Translations under genes and position numbers: made by a program
Assembly (NCBI GenBank): GCA_947581855.1
Contig: CANPVZ010000009.1
Coordinates: 1 to 64,000, forward strand
Reading direction: 5' to 3'
DNA length: 64,000 nt
Origin: an uncultured Phocaeicola sp.
GTDB lineage: Bacteria > Bacteroidota > Bacteroidia > Bacteroidales > Bacteroidaceae
Shown: positions 18,824-27,970 of the stretch, piece after piece
How positions within the stretch are numbered: position 1 is the stretch's first letter
Layout of the letters: each line of letters begins with the position of its first letter
Notes under the pieces: generated by a model
The model's input: the letters and a program-made list of their open reading frames with translations, nothing else
The model's database searches: none
What the model was told of the DNA's origin: nothing

Positions 18824-20161
18824 TTATTCAAGATCTTTAATTTCTTTCCCGTCGACAACTACATTGTCCATTATTATATCTTTGCAATTCTGGAAGACAC
18901 AAGGTTCCTTCGCGTCTTTAATATGGATATCACGCAATACAATGTCTGAAATCGGCGCCTCTTCCAAACCTACAATTTTTATTGGGGTTTGTACACCTAC
19001 TACTGTCACACCCGAAACATGAATATTGCGGAATACCGGCGTACGTTCGCTCTTTGGCTCCTGTGGCATCTTACTATATTTTAGATTGAACACTAAAGCC
19101 TCTTTCCGAATATTATTCATTACAATATTACTAACTCGTACATCCTCGACTATTCCACCACGACCACGTGTAGACTTTAGACGAATGCCTCTGTCCGTAC
19201 CATCAAAGACACAATTGCTAATGGTTACCTTCCGTACACTACCACTCATCTCACTACCAATAACTACTCCTCCATGACCACTAAGCATGGTACAGTTGGT
19301 AATTGTAATATTTTCACATGGCTTAGCTAATTTACGAGCCTGCAAGTCACGTCCGCTCTTTATGGTAATACAGTCATCTCCTACCGAAATATGGCAATCG
19401 CTGATATGCACATTGCTGCAAGATTCCGGATTAACCCCGTCTGTATTAGGAGATGGTACATTATGAATTGTAATGCCTTTCACTGTTACATTGTCACAAA
19501 ACTCAGGATTGACAGTCCAAAAAGGTGAGTTTTGAATCTTCACTCCTTCAATGCGAACATTCTTACAACGAATCGGTTGAATAAAAGGTGGCCGAAAAAA
19601 ACGACGGTCGGCTGTTTTATGCCAGTCTTCATTCGTTTCGGCTTTGATAGCCTTCATATCGTTTGCTTTATCCCACATTGGCTGATATTTGTTTACGTCG
19701 CGTACCCCATTATCCCGCAAATCAATCAAAACTTTGAAAAACTCATCCCACCAGGCTTTTCCCTGTCCATCAAGAGTACCTTCTCCTTTAATTGTGATAT
19801 TCTCCGCATCCACCGCATATATAAGAGGAGAAAAGCTTTTCATCATCACTCCTTCATGGCGTACTTCTACAAAAGGAAGAAAATCATCAAAATTAGTAGA
19901 AAATAATAAGGTCGCCCCAGCTTCCAATTCTAATGTAATGTTACTTTTTAAATGAATTGCCCCTGTCAGATAAGTGCCACTTGGAAAAAATAACGTACCG
20001 CCGCCAGCTTCGCTTAAGCGTGTAATAGTAGAATTAATTAATTGTGAATTTAATGTTTTTCCATCAGCCTTAGCTCCGGCAAGTTTCATATCTACTCGTT
20101 CCGCAAAGGCATTAATAGATATCATACATGCTGCAAACAACACCCATACATGTTTCGTCAT
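18824..20161 (-). CDS. Glycoside hydrolase family 28 (polygalacturonase-like)
   Basis: 445 residues with a signal peptide (VLFAACMISINAFA) and a right-handed beta-helix. Catalytic motifs of GH28 are all visible: NTDGVNPESC, GDDCITIKSG, SGHGGVVIG and the RxK motif as RGIRLKS. The family hydrolyses polygalacturonan or rhamnogalacturonan in pectin; exact specificity is unknown. Probably periplasmic. No SusC/SusD pair is adjacent, so it is an isolated pectin enzyme. Confidence 0.93.
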   Translation of the reverse strand: MTKHVWVLFAACMISINAFAERVDMKLAGAKADGKTLNSQLINSTITRLSEAGGGTLFFPSGTYLTGAIHLKSNITLELEAGATLLFSTNFDDFLPFVEVRHEGVMMKSFSPLIYAVDAENITIKGEGTLDGQGKAWWDEFFKVLIDLRDNGVRDVNKYQPMWDKANDMKAIKAETNEDWHKTADRRFFRPPFIQPIRCKNVRIEGVKIQNSPFWTVNPEFCDNVTVKGITIHNVPSPNTDGVNPESCSNVHISDCHISVGDDCITIKSGRDLQARKLAKPCENITITNCTMLSGHGGVVIGSEMSGSVRKVTISNCVFDGTDRGIRLKSTRGRGGIVEDVRVSNIVMNNIRKEALVFNLKYSKMPQEPKSERTPVFRNIHVSGVTVVGVQTPIKIVGLEEAPISDIVLRDIHIKDAKEPCVFQNCKDIIMDNVVVDGKEIKDLE

Positions 20162-20250
20162 AGTAGTATATTAATAGTGAATAAATTTATTTTCGATACA
20201 AACATACACAATTTTGCCAAATATTCATACAAATTCAAAGAAATCTTTCT

Positions 20251-20952
20251 TTAAATGGCAGTAAATAATTCCGAAAAGCGTGCCGAATGGAATATATACG
20301 AAGCCGGAAGTTCTTTTGTCTCTTCTTCCACAACTTTCCGTATAATAGAACATTTTTGTTTTCCGACAACCAAAAAATAAGTACGTCTTGCATTGATTAA
20401 CGATTTTCCAGTTAAAGCGATACGAAAACTTCCATCATACGGATTTTGTACTACAGCATACACTTCGGGACTATCGAGTAAATCGGAACGGTCTGGAAAA
20501 ATAGAGGACGTATGACCGTCCTCTCCTATACCGAGCAACACGTAATCAAAAACAGGAATTCCCCTTTCTGTAGGAACAGAAGCCTTTACTAAAGCTGCAT
20601 AAGATACTGCTTCTTCTTTCGGAACGGCCTCCCCCATAATGCGGTGTATTTGAGTACGAGGAATACTCAGAGGAGATAATAAAATTCGATCCGCCTCACC
20701 ATAATTACTGTCCAAAGAATCAGGTGACACACACCGTTCATCTACCCAATAAAAATGTATACGTAACCAAGGAGTTTGACCTGCGAATTGTTGTCTCCAC
20801 ACTTCAAACAACAATTTGGCAGTGTTTCCACCCGATAAAGCAAGATGAAATATACGTAAAGGATTTTGATCCATTTCTTCTATCATTTGCATCAACATCG
20901 CCGAAGCGGCATCTTTCCCTGTTTGATAGTTATTCCATATCATAACTCGCAA
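20251..20952 (-). CDS. pgl: 6-phosphogluconolactonase
   Basis: Hydrolyses 6-phosphoglucono-lactone, step two of the oxidative pentose phosphate pathway. 233 residues, with the phosphosugar-binding LALSGGNTAKLLFE (about residue 38) and LLGIGEDGHTSSIFPD (about residue 140). The start overlaps the zwf stop by 13 nt, so translation is probably coupled. Last gene of the gnd-zwf-pgl operon. Confidence 0.95.
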   Translation of the reverse strand: MRVMIWNNYQTGKDAASAMLMQMIEEMDQNPLRIFHLALSGGNTAKLLFEVWRQQFAGQTPWLRIHFYWVDERCVSPDSLDSNYGEADRILLSPLSIPRTQIHRIMGEAVPKEEAVSYAALVKASVPTERGIPVFDYVLLGIGEDGHTSSIFPDRSDLLDSPEVYAVVQNPYDGSFRIALTGKSLINARRTYFLVVGKQKCSIIRKVVEEETKELPASYIFHSARFSELFTAI

Positions 20953-22469
20953 TATTTATCTGTATTAGTTAAATTCTTACATGGATTCGACCAACTGAAT
21001 CCCAAGTCCTCCATCATTTTATCAGCTTCATGCGGTCCCCATGTCCCGGCCGGATAAGAATAAAGCGGCGCCTCCGGATGATTTTTCCAATACTCCAATA
21101 CAGGTGTAAAAAAGCTCCAACTATCTTCTACCGTATCTCCTCTCGAAAAAAGAGTGGAATCGCCAGAGAAACAATCTTCAATTAAACGGGCATACGCTTC
21201 CATTGCAGGCAAATGCCCTAACGACGCATAACTGAAATCCATATCCGTCATTTTTACTTCAAACCCCGAACCCGGAACTTTTAAAGCAAACCGTAAGACA
21301 ATTCCTTCTTCCGGTTGAATACGGATGACCAAAGAATCGGCAACCGGACAATGTGTTCCCAAGCATTCAAACAAATGATAAGGAGCCTGTTTGAAATGAA
21401 CGATAATTTCGGTAACCTTTGTAGGCATGCGTTTACCTGTACGTAGAAAGAAAGGGATACCGCTCCATCGCCAATTATCAACAAACACTTTCATCGCTAC
21501 AAATGTTTCCGTACGCGAATCAGGTGCTACCGATTCTTCCTCCCGATATCCCTTTACATTTTCGGCTGTAGTATATTGTCCTCTTACTACCTGTTCTCCG
21601 ATGCTCCCTTCTTTAAACGGTTTTAACGAACGGTATATTTTAGACACTTCATCTCTAAAAGAGATCGCATTAAACTGTCGTGGCGGTTCCATAGCAATCA
21701 AGGCTAACAATTGCATGAGATGATTCTGTACCATATCACGCAAAGTTCCCGTTTGCTCAAAGAAGCCTGCACGGCGCTCTACTCCTATTTTTTCAACAGC
21801 CGTAATCTCAATATAATCTACATAGTTACGGTTCCATATAGGCTCGAAAATACTATTGGCAAAACGTAAAGCCAGGATATTCAAGACCGTTTCTTTTCCT
21901 AAAAAATGATCTATACGAAAAATTTCATCCTCACGAAAAACAGATGTATATATCTCATTTAATTCCTGTGCCGAGTTCAAATCATATCCAAAGGGTTTTT
22001 CCACAACTATGCGCTTAATCCCAGGTTCACCAGTTAAACCAGCTTTTTTCAGCAACTTAGGAATGGTTTCATAAAGAGTTGGGGGAACAGCCAGATAGAA
22101 TAGATAATTGCTTTCGTTAGTTAATTCTCGATCCATTTCTTTCAAACGGTTTTGCAACAGAAAGTAATCATCTTCGCGTGTAGGGTTCATGGGCTGATAA
22201 TACAGACATTCGATAAACTCCGACAAAACAGCCTCATCCAGTTGATTTTGGTGCAAAGAACGACTTAATTCCTCCTTCATCATTTGTCTAAAAGACCTAT
22301 CCGAATGTGAAGTACGAGCAGTTCCCAAAATAGCAAAGACAGAAGGGACACGTTTTTCTTTATACAAAAAGTACAAAGCAGGCATTAATTTACGTTTACA
22401 CAAATCGCCCGAAGCGCCAAATATTATTAATACCATAGAACGTGGTATTTCCATAGTCAGCTCCTCCAT
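20940..22469 (-). CDS. zwf: Glucose-6-phosphate 1-dehydrogenase
   Basis: Oxidises glucose-6-phosphate to 6-phosphogluconolactone, making NADPH. The N-terminal dinucleotide site is IFGASGDLCKRKL; the catalytic and substrate motifs are VEKPFGYDL and RIDHFLGKE with the active-site His. About 509 residues. The start is ambiguous: ATG 22469 overlaps the gnd stop by 13 nt, while ATG 22454 lies just after it and gives 504 residues. Both suit a coupled operon. Confidence 0.95.
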   Translation of the reverse strand: MEELTMEIPRSMVLIIFGASGDLCKRKLMPALYFLYKEKRVPSVFAILGTARTSHSDRSFRQMMKEELSRSLHQNQLDEAVLSEFIECLYYQPMNPTREDDYFLLQNRLKEMDRELTNESNYLFYLAVPPTLYETIPKLLKKAGLTGEPGIKRIVVEKPFGYDLNSAQELNEIYTSVFREDEIFRIDHFLGKETVLNILALRFANSIFEPIWNRNYVDYIEITAVEKIGVERRAGFFEQTGTLRDMVQNHLMQLLALIAMEPPRQFNAISFRDEVSKIYRSLKPFKEGSIGEQVVRGQYTTAENVKGYREEESVAPDSRTETFVAMKVFVDNWRWSGIPFFLRTGKRMPTKVTEIIVHFKQAPYHLFECLGTHCPVADSLVIRIQPEEGIVLRFALKVPGSGFEVKMTDMDFSYASLGHLPAMEAYARLIEDCFSGDSTLFSRGDTVEDSWSFFTPVLEYWKNHPEAPLYSYPAGTWGPHEADKMMEDLGFSWSNPCKNLTNTDKYCEL

Positions 22470-23884
22470 AATTCATGAAAAAATGAACCTCGAGGTTCAT
22501 CTATTCTTTCAAAAGTATGAGCACCAAAAAAATCACGCTGTGCTTGAATCAAATTAGCCGATAGATGAGCTGTTGTAATACCATAAAAATAATTAAGAGC
22601 TGCAGATAGAGCCGGTATGGTAATTTCCTCTTTCACTGCCATTGCAATAATTTTTTTCCAAGAAGGCAACGTATGTTTTACTTTCTCACTAAAAGAAGAT
22701 ACAGCCAGAAGATTCTCTAATTGGCTGTTTGAAAGGAAAGCTTTCGCTATAGAATTCAATAATTCAGAACGCAAAATACATCCTTCCCGCCAGATTAAAG
22801 CAACAGAAGCGTAATTTAAATTCCATTGATAAGTATCAGATGCTTTCCTCATTAAAGAAAAGCCTTGTGCATAAGATACGATACGAGAAACACTTAAAGT
22901 ATCAAATAATTGAGCCAGCAATTCATCACGCTGATATAGTGCCAAGTTAGTATCCCTATTATAAGTACGACTTAATGTCTCACGTAATTTTTTCTTTTCG
23001 GACAAGTCGCGTGCAAAAACCGCTTCAGCCACCATATCTAACGGTTCATTCAAATTCAAAGCATTTTGCACACTCCATCTGCCGGTTCCTTTTTGGTTAG
23101 CCACATCCAATATCTTATCTAATACATAATCACCTGTTACATCTCGATGACGAAGAATCTTGCTTGTGATTTCAATCAGATAACTACGCATATCGGTTTC
23201 GTTCCAACGAGCAAAAATCAATCCCATTTCCTCATTATTCATATTCCCGACTTGCTTCATTAAAGAATACACCTCGGCTATCAACTGCATTTCCGCATAT
23301 TCGATACCATTGTGTACCATCTTTACATAATGACCGGCTCCTCCACTTCCTACCCATTCGCAACAAGGAGTACCGTCTTCGGCTATTGCGGCTATACTCT
23401 GTAATATCGGCTTCACAACGGGCCATGCCTCTACTGCGCCCCCTGGCATAATAGATGCTCCGTGTAACGCTCCTTCTTCACCGCCAGAAATCCCGGCCCC
23501 AATAAAATAAAAGCCTCTCTTATATAGCTCGTCAACACGCCGTTCCGTATCTTCAAAATTAGAGTTTCCTCCATCAATGATAATATCATCCTCATCTAAA
23601 TAAGGAATGATCTTCTCTATGACTTCTGTAACCGCTTCAGCAGTGACCATAAGCATAACAATACGCGGACGCTGTAAAGTTTGAGCAAAATCTTCTAATT
23701 CTTCACAAGCAATAATTGATTTTCCCTTTCCACGTACGCGGACAAAATGATCCGCCACACTCTCTGATGCTCCTGATTTCGGTCGATTCCATACAGATAC
23801 AGACCAGCCCTTATCCGCCAAATTTAAGGCTAGATTCTGTCCCATAATTCCAAGACCAATCAATCCAATATTTGATTTCTCCAT
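22457..23884 (-). CDS. gnd: 6-phosphogluconate dehydrogenase, decarboxylating
   Basis: Converts 6-phosphogluconate to ribulose-5-phosphate, CO2 and NADPH. Rossmann motif IGLIGLGIMGQNLALNLA at residue 5, catalytic Lys in GAGHYVKMVHNGIEYAEMQ (about residue 190), full 475-residue length of the long family. First gene of the operon; the upstream gene is divergent. Confidence 0.96.
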   Translation of the reverse strand: MEKSNIGLIGLGIMGQNLALNLADKGWSVSVWNRPKSGASESVADHFVRVRGKGKSIIACEELEDFAQTLQRPRIVMLMVTAEAVTEVIEKIIPYLDEDDIIIDGGNSNFEDTERRVDELYKRGFYFIGAGISGGEEGALHGASIMPGGAVEAWPVVKPILQSIAAIAEDGTPCCEWVGSGGAGHYVKMVHNGIEYAEMQLIAEVYSLMKQVGNMNNEEMGLIFARWNETDMRSYLIEITSKILRHRDVTGDYVLDKILDVANQKGTGRWSVQNALNLNEPLDMVAEAVFARDLSEKKKLRETLSRTYNRDTNLALYQRDELLAQLFDTLSVSRIVSYAQGFSLMRKASDTYQWNLNYASVALIWREGCILRSELLNSIAKAFLSNSQLENLLAVSSFSEKVKHTLPSWKKIIAMAVKEEITIPALSAALNYFYGITTAHLSANLIQAQRDFFGAHTFERIDEPRGSFFHELWRS

Positions 23885-23937
23885 ACTATATTCATTTATT
23901 TTAGAAACAAGAAAAGAGATTTATTGTTCGAAAACAT

Positions 23938-23945
23938 TATCTTTG
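23938..23945 (+). promoter_or_regulatory. -7 box of the symporter gene
   Basis: TATCTTTG 23 nt before the symporter ATG; no well-placed -33 box, so only the -7 is supported. Confidence 0.4.
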
Positions 23946-23967
23946 CGATTTAAAAACATAGATAATT

Positions 23968-25140
23968 ATGATAAGAATACAACTCGGGCTGCTCCCCCGT
24001 ATTTTAATCGCAATTTGTTTAGGTATCTTTATCGGGCATTTTTTACCGGAATGGTTCGCACGGATATTCATCACGTTTAATGCTCTTTTTGGAGAATTTT
24101 TAGGATTTATTATTCCTCTCATTATCGTCGGACTAGTAATACCTGCTATCGGAGATATTGGAAAGTCTGCTGGAAAAATACTAATTCTCACAGCATTAAT
24201 CGCCTATACAGCAACTCTTTTTTCAGGTTTCCTTTCTTATTTTACCGGAATCACCTTTTTCCCATCTCTAATAGAGCCTGATATCACTCTCTCTCCAATA
24301 GAACAAGCTCAAGGACTGTCACCTTATTTTAAAATCAATATTCCGCCATTGATGAATGTTATGACTGCATTGATTCTAGCTTTTACATTGGGCATCGGCA
24401 TAGCTAATATCTCTTCCACAGCATTGAAAAAAGTATGTAACGATTTCAAAGAAATTATTGTCAAAACAATCAGCATAATCATTCTCCCTCTCCTTCCACT
24501 ATATATATTCGGAGTATTTACAAATATGTCTTATACCGGACAAGTTTACGAAATAGTGACTGTTTTCATTAAAATCATAGGTATCATTTTTCTTTTGCAC
24601 CTATTTTTACTAATTCTGCAATATGGCATAGCTAGCCTATTTGTACATAAAAATCCTTTCAAATTACTATATACAATGTTACCGGCTTATTTCACAGCTT
24701 TGGGGACCCAATCATCAGCCGCAACAATTCCGGTAACTTTAGCACAAACACGTAAAAATGGAGTACAAGAAGATATTGCAGATTTTGTAATTCCTTTGTG
24801 TGCCACGATTCATTTATCAGGAAGCACTCTAAAAATTGTGGCGTGTGCTTTGGCTTTAATGATTATGCAGGATATTCCATATGATTTTGAAACCTTCGCC
24901 GGGTTCATCTTTATATTAGGTATCACAATGGTAGCAGCTCCAGGTGTCCCCGGAGGAGCTATTATGGCTTCTCTCGGAATATTAAGTTCCATGTTGGGCT
25001 TTTCCCAATCAGATCAAGCACTTATGATTGCGTTATATATAGCCATGGACAGTTTTGGTACAGCATGTAATGTGACCGGTGACGGGGCTATTGCTTTAAT
25101 AATAGACCGGGTTATGAGACAAAAAAAATTAAAACTATAG
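23968..25140 (+). CDS. Dicarboxylate/amino acid:cation symporter (DAACS/SLC1)
   Basis: 390 residues and about eight membrane helices. The transport core is present: GTQSSAATIPVTL (the serine-rich re-entrant loop), VAAPGVPGGAIMASLG and the C-terminal DSFGTACNVTGDGAIALI. These carriers take up glutamate, aspartate, serine/threonine or C4-dicarboxylates with Na+ or H+. It diverges from gnd with an 83-bp intergenic region. Substrate not determinable from sequence. Confidence 0.9.
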   Translation: MIRIQLGLLPRILIAICLGIFIGHFLPEWFARIFITFNALFGEFLGFIIPLIIVGLVIPAIGDIGKSAGKILILTALIAYTATLFSGFLSYFTGITFFPSLIEPDITLSPIEQAQGLSPYFKINIPPLMNVMTALILAFTLGIGIANISSTALKKVCNDFKEIIVKTISIIILPLLPLYIFGVFTNMSYTGQVYEIVTVFIKIIGIIFLLHLFLLILQYGIASLFVHKNPFKLLYTMLPAYFTALGTQSSAATIPVTLAQTRKNGVQEDIADFVIPLCATIHLSGSTLKIVACALALMIMQDIPYDFETFAGFIFILGITMVAAPGVPGGAIMASLGILSSMLGFSQSDQALMIALYIAMDSFGTACNVTGDGAIALIIDRVMRQKKLKL

Positions 25141-25489
25141 TTTTTCCCAAATCATTATGGTACAATAAAGTCTGAAGTGAACTCATTCTATTACAGCTTT
25201 AATTCGAAGAAATCACTTCTTTTCTAAAAATATACCTGTAACAACTAACAATCTATTACTTTTAAATCATTATAGTTATCAATTTGAGGTTATTAAACAA
25301 GAGAACAAACACAAATTAAAACAAAGATCAAACATACATAGATATTAAGATACATATTAATCTAAAAGCAAAACAAAAAGATATATATTTGCATCAAAAT
25401 AAAAGAAAGATCAGCCTAAAAAAGAAGTATTGATAGGAAATGACAAAAACAATCAGATTCACGAAAACGCCCAACTTAAGAATAGAAAT
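25141..25489. other. Spacer before dapL
   Basis: About 350 bp, strongly AT-rich. TATATTTG at 25384-25391 is the only good -7 box and probably serves dapL. No gene or structure seen. Confidence 0.4.
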
Positions 25490-26719
25490 ATGGCACTTGT
25501 AAACGAGCATTTCTTAAAGTTACCAAACAACTATTTATTTTCCGACATTGCAAAGAAAGTAAATACGTTTAAAGTTACTCATCCTAAATCAAACATTATC
25601 CGTTTAGATATCGGGGATGTTACAGAGCCATTACCGGAAGCGGTAGTCAAAGCTATGCATAAGGCGGTAGATGAAATGGGCTGCAAGGAGACTTTTCATG
25701 GATATGGACCGGAACAAGGATATGATTTTCTAATTGAAGCAATTATTAAAAATGATTATATACCACGAGGCATTCATTTAGAACCTAATGAAGTATTTAT
25801 TAATGACGGAGCTAAAAGCGATACCGGTAACATTGGAGATATCTTGCGCCACGACAACAGCATTGGTGTAACAGATCCTATCTATCCGGTGTATATAGAC
25901 TCGAATGTAATGTGTGGCAGAGCCGGAATACTAGAACACAACAAATGGAGCAATGTAGTTTACATCCCATGCCTAAGAGAAAACGAGTTTGTTCCCCAGA
26001 TACCGGACCGGAGGATTGATATTGTTTATCTTTGTTATCCCAATAATCCTACAGGCACGGTAATCAGTAAAAACGAACTGAAGAAATGGGTGAACTATGC
26101 ATTGGCCAACGATACATTGATTATGTATGATGCTGCATACGAAGCATATATACAGGATCCGGAGATACCACATTCCATCTATGAGATTAAAGGAGCCAAA
26201 AAAGTTGCCATCGAATTCAGAAGTTTTTCCAAAACAGCCGGATTCACCGGTGTTCGTTGCGGTTATACAGTGGTTCCAAAGGAACTGACAGCTGGAACAT
26301 TAACTGGAGAACGTATTCCTCTGAACCGGTTATGGAACTGCCGACAAAGTACAAAATTCAACGGAACATCATACATCACCCAGCGTGGAGCAGAAGCCGT
26401 TTATTCATCGGAAGGAAAAGAACAAGTAAAAAATATCATCCATTACTATATGACCAATGCCAAAATCATGAGAGAAGAGCTTCAAAGTACAGGTTTGTCT
26501 GTATATGGTGGAGAAAATGCTCCCTACTTGTGGGTGAGAACTCCCGAAGGCGTATCATCCTGGAAGTTCTTCGAACAGATGTTATATGAGGCAAATGTAG
26601 TGGGAACACCGGGCGTCGGATTCGGACCCAGTGGAGATGGCTATATCCGTCTGACCGCTTTCGGTGAGCGCACGCATTGCGAAGAAGCAATGAGAAGATT
26701 AAAAGCATGGCTGAAATAA
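25490..26719 (+). CDS. dapL: LL-diaminopimelate aminotransferase
   Basis: PLP enzyme that converts tetrahydrodipicolinate directly to LL-diaminopimelate using glutamate, bypassing the succinylase branch of lysine and peptidoglycan synthesis. Start chosen at 25490 (MALVNEHFLKLPNNYLF), giving 409 residues as in known DapL; the ATG at 25430 would add 20 non-conserved residues. PLP Lys in FRSFSKTAGFTGVRCGY; pyrimidine-stacking YPVYIDSNV region and YPNNPTG are present. dapF, often adjacent in Bacteroidales, is not next to it here. Confidence 0.94.
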   Translation: MALVNEHFLKLPNNYLFSDIAKKVNTFKVTHPKSNIIRLDIGDVTEPLPEAVVKAMHKAVDEMGCKETFHGYGPEQGYDFLIEAIIKNDYIPRGIHLEPNEVFINDGAKSDTGNIGDILRHDNSIGVTDPIYPVYIDSNVMCGRAGILEHNKWSNVVYIPCLRENEFVPQIPDRRIDIVYLCYPNNPTGTVISKNELKKWVNYALANDTLIMYDAAYEAYIQDPEIPHSIYEIKGAKKVAIEFRSFSKTAGFTGVRCGYTVVPKELTAGTLTGERIPLNRLWNCRQSTKFNGTSYITQRGAEAVYSSEGKEQVKNIIHYYMTNAKIMREELQSTGLSVYGGENAPYLWVRTPEGVSSWKFFEQMLYEANVVGTPGVGFGPSGDGYIRLTAFGERTHCEEAMRRLKAWLK

Positions 26720-26815
26720 CGAAGATTACCATACAATGGGATATCAAGAGAAAAAGAATAGAAATATAAATACCACTTGTAGAGCTAAGTGTTAATTTTA
26801 AAAGGTTAAGAGATT

Positions 26816-27532
26816 ATGAGGAAATGTTTACAACACATCACATTATTGTTATGTATGACTATGATAGCTCCGGCAATAACAAATGCTCAGGAAAAAGTAG
26901 AAGCATCGATAGGAGCCGACATTGTCAGCGGATATATCTGGCGCGGGCAAGATCTAGGCAATGTAAGTATCCAGCCTTTTTTAGGTATATCCTACAAAGG
27001 ATTCTCCTTTTCTGCCTGGGGATCTGCAGGAATCAGCAATTTAGCCGGAGGAAAAGAGCAACCCAAAGAGTTAGACCTGACATTAGGATACACCATAGGC
27101 GGTTTCAATGCAGGAATAACAGATTACTGGTCCAGTGGCGGACCGAGCTATTTAAAATATAGTGCTCATAATACCGTACATGTTTTTGAAGTATCTCTAG
27201 GATATGACTTTGGAGTAGCAGCTATTAATTGGTATACAAATTTTGCCGGAGACGATTACAAAGCAAACGGTAATCGAGCCTATTCTTCTTACGTGGAAAT
27301 AAATGCTCCTTTCAAATTAGGAGGTTTGGATTTTGCAGCCTCCTTAGGAGCCACTCCATTCCAATCCTCAGCGGTATATGGTGAAACATCCGGATTTTCA
27401 GTCATTGATATCAGTTTGGAAGCATCGAAGGATATAAAAATAACAGAAAGCTTTTCTATTCCTATGTTTGCCAAGATTACCATGAATCCTCAAACAGAAG
27501 GAACCTATTTTGTTTTTGGGGTTAGTTTTTAA
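26816..27532 (+). CDS. TorF-like putative outer-membrane porin
   Basis: 238 residues with a signal peptide (HITLLLCMTMIAPAITNAQ) and alternating beta-strand sequence ending in an aromatic residue (VFGVSF), typical of a 10-12-stranded outer-membrane barrel. The opening DIVSGYIWRGQDLG matches the TorF/'putative porin' family. Neighbours dapL and type III glutamine synthetase suggest a nitrogen-metabolism context (inference). Confidence 0.75.
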   Translation: MRKCLQHITLLLCMTMIAPAITNAQEKVEASIGADIVSGYIWRGQDLGNVSIQPFLGISYKGFSFSAWGSAGISNLAGGKEQPKELDLTLGYTIGGFNAGITDYWSSGGPSYLKYSAHNTVHVFEVSLGYDFGVAAINWYTNFAGDDYKANGNRAYSSYVEINAPFKLGGLDFAASLGATPFQSSAVYGETSGFSVIDISLEASKDIKITESFSIPMFAKITMNPQTEGTYFVFGVSF

Positions 27533-27970
27533 ACAGAAAAATTTATAATATACAATATGAAAGAGAGTATAGGAAGTCATCGTAGTTTATTGAGATATAC
27601 TGGTTTGTTGTATAATATCTTCAGCTTTAGGCTGTTTCCTTCCTATACCTCTTTCTTACAAACATTGGTCGATTATGAAAAAGACACCACACGTCCAAGA
27701 AAAATGTATCATAGTGTCGGTATATGCTACCAATATTAGGAGAAAAAGACTAGAACATTTATGAACATGGAAAAACAGCATATAACTACGAATACAAGAA
27801 GATAAAGGAAATATAGAAGAAAATTAGTTTATATTCCTCTAGTTTCTGAATAAAACAATTACTTCTTTATTACTAAAAATATAAATTATTCCGGAGAGGC
27901 TTGATCATCTCTCCGAAAATGAGAAATAAAAAAATAGTATTATTATATTAACAACAAACAATTAAGTAGT
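27533..27970. other. Spacer upstream of glnN with a hairpin
   Basis: 438 bp without a convincing gene; a 60-codon ORF at 27557-27739 looks random. CGGAGAG (27892-27898) pairs with CTCTCCG (27909-27915), about 55 nt before glnN. It has no T run, so it could be a leader structure affecting glnN expression. Confidence 0.45.

Noticed and set aside
27557..27739. 60-codon ORF before glnN
   Set aside because: No ribosome site, domain or conservation signal; composition looks random.
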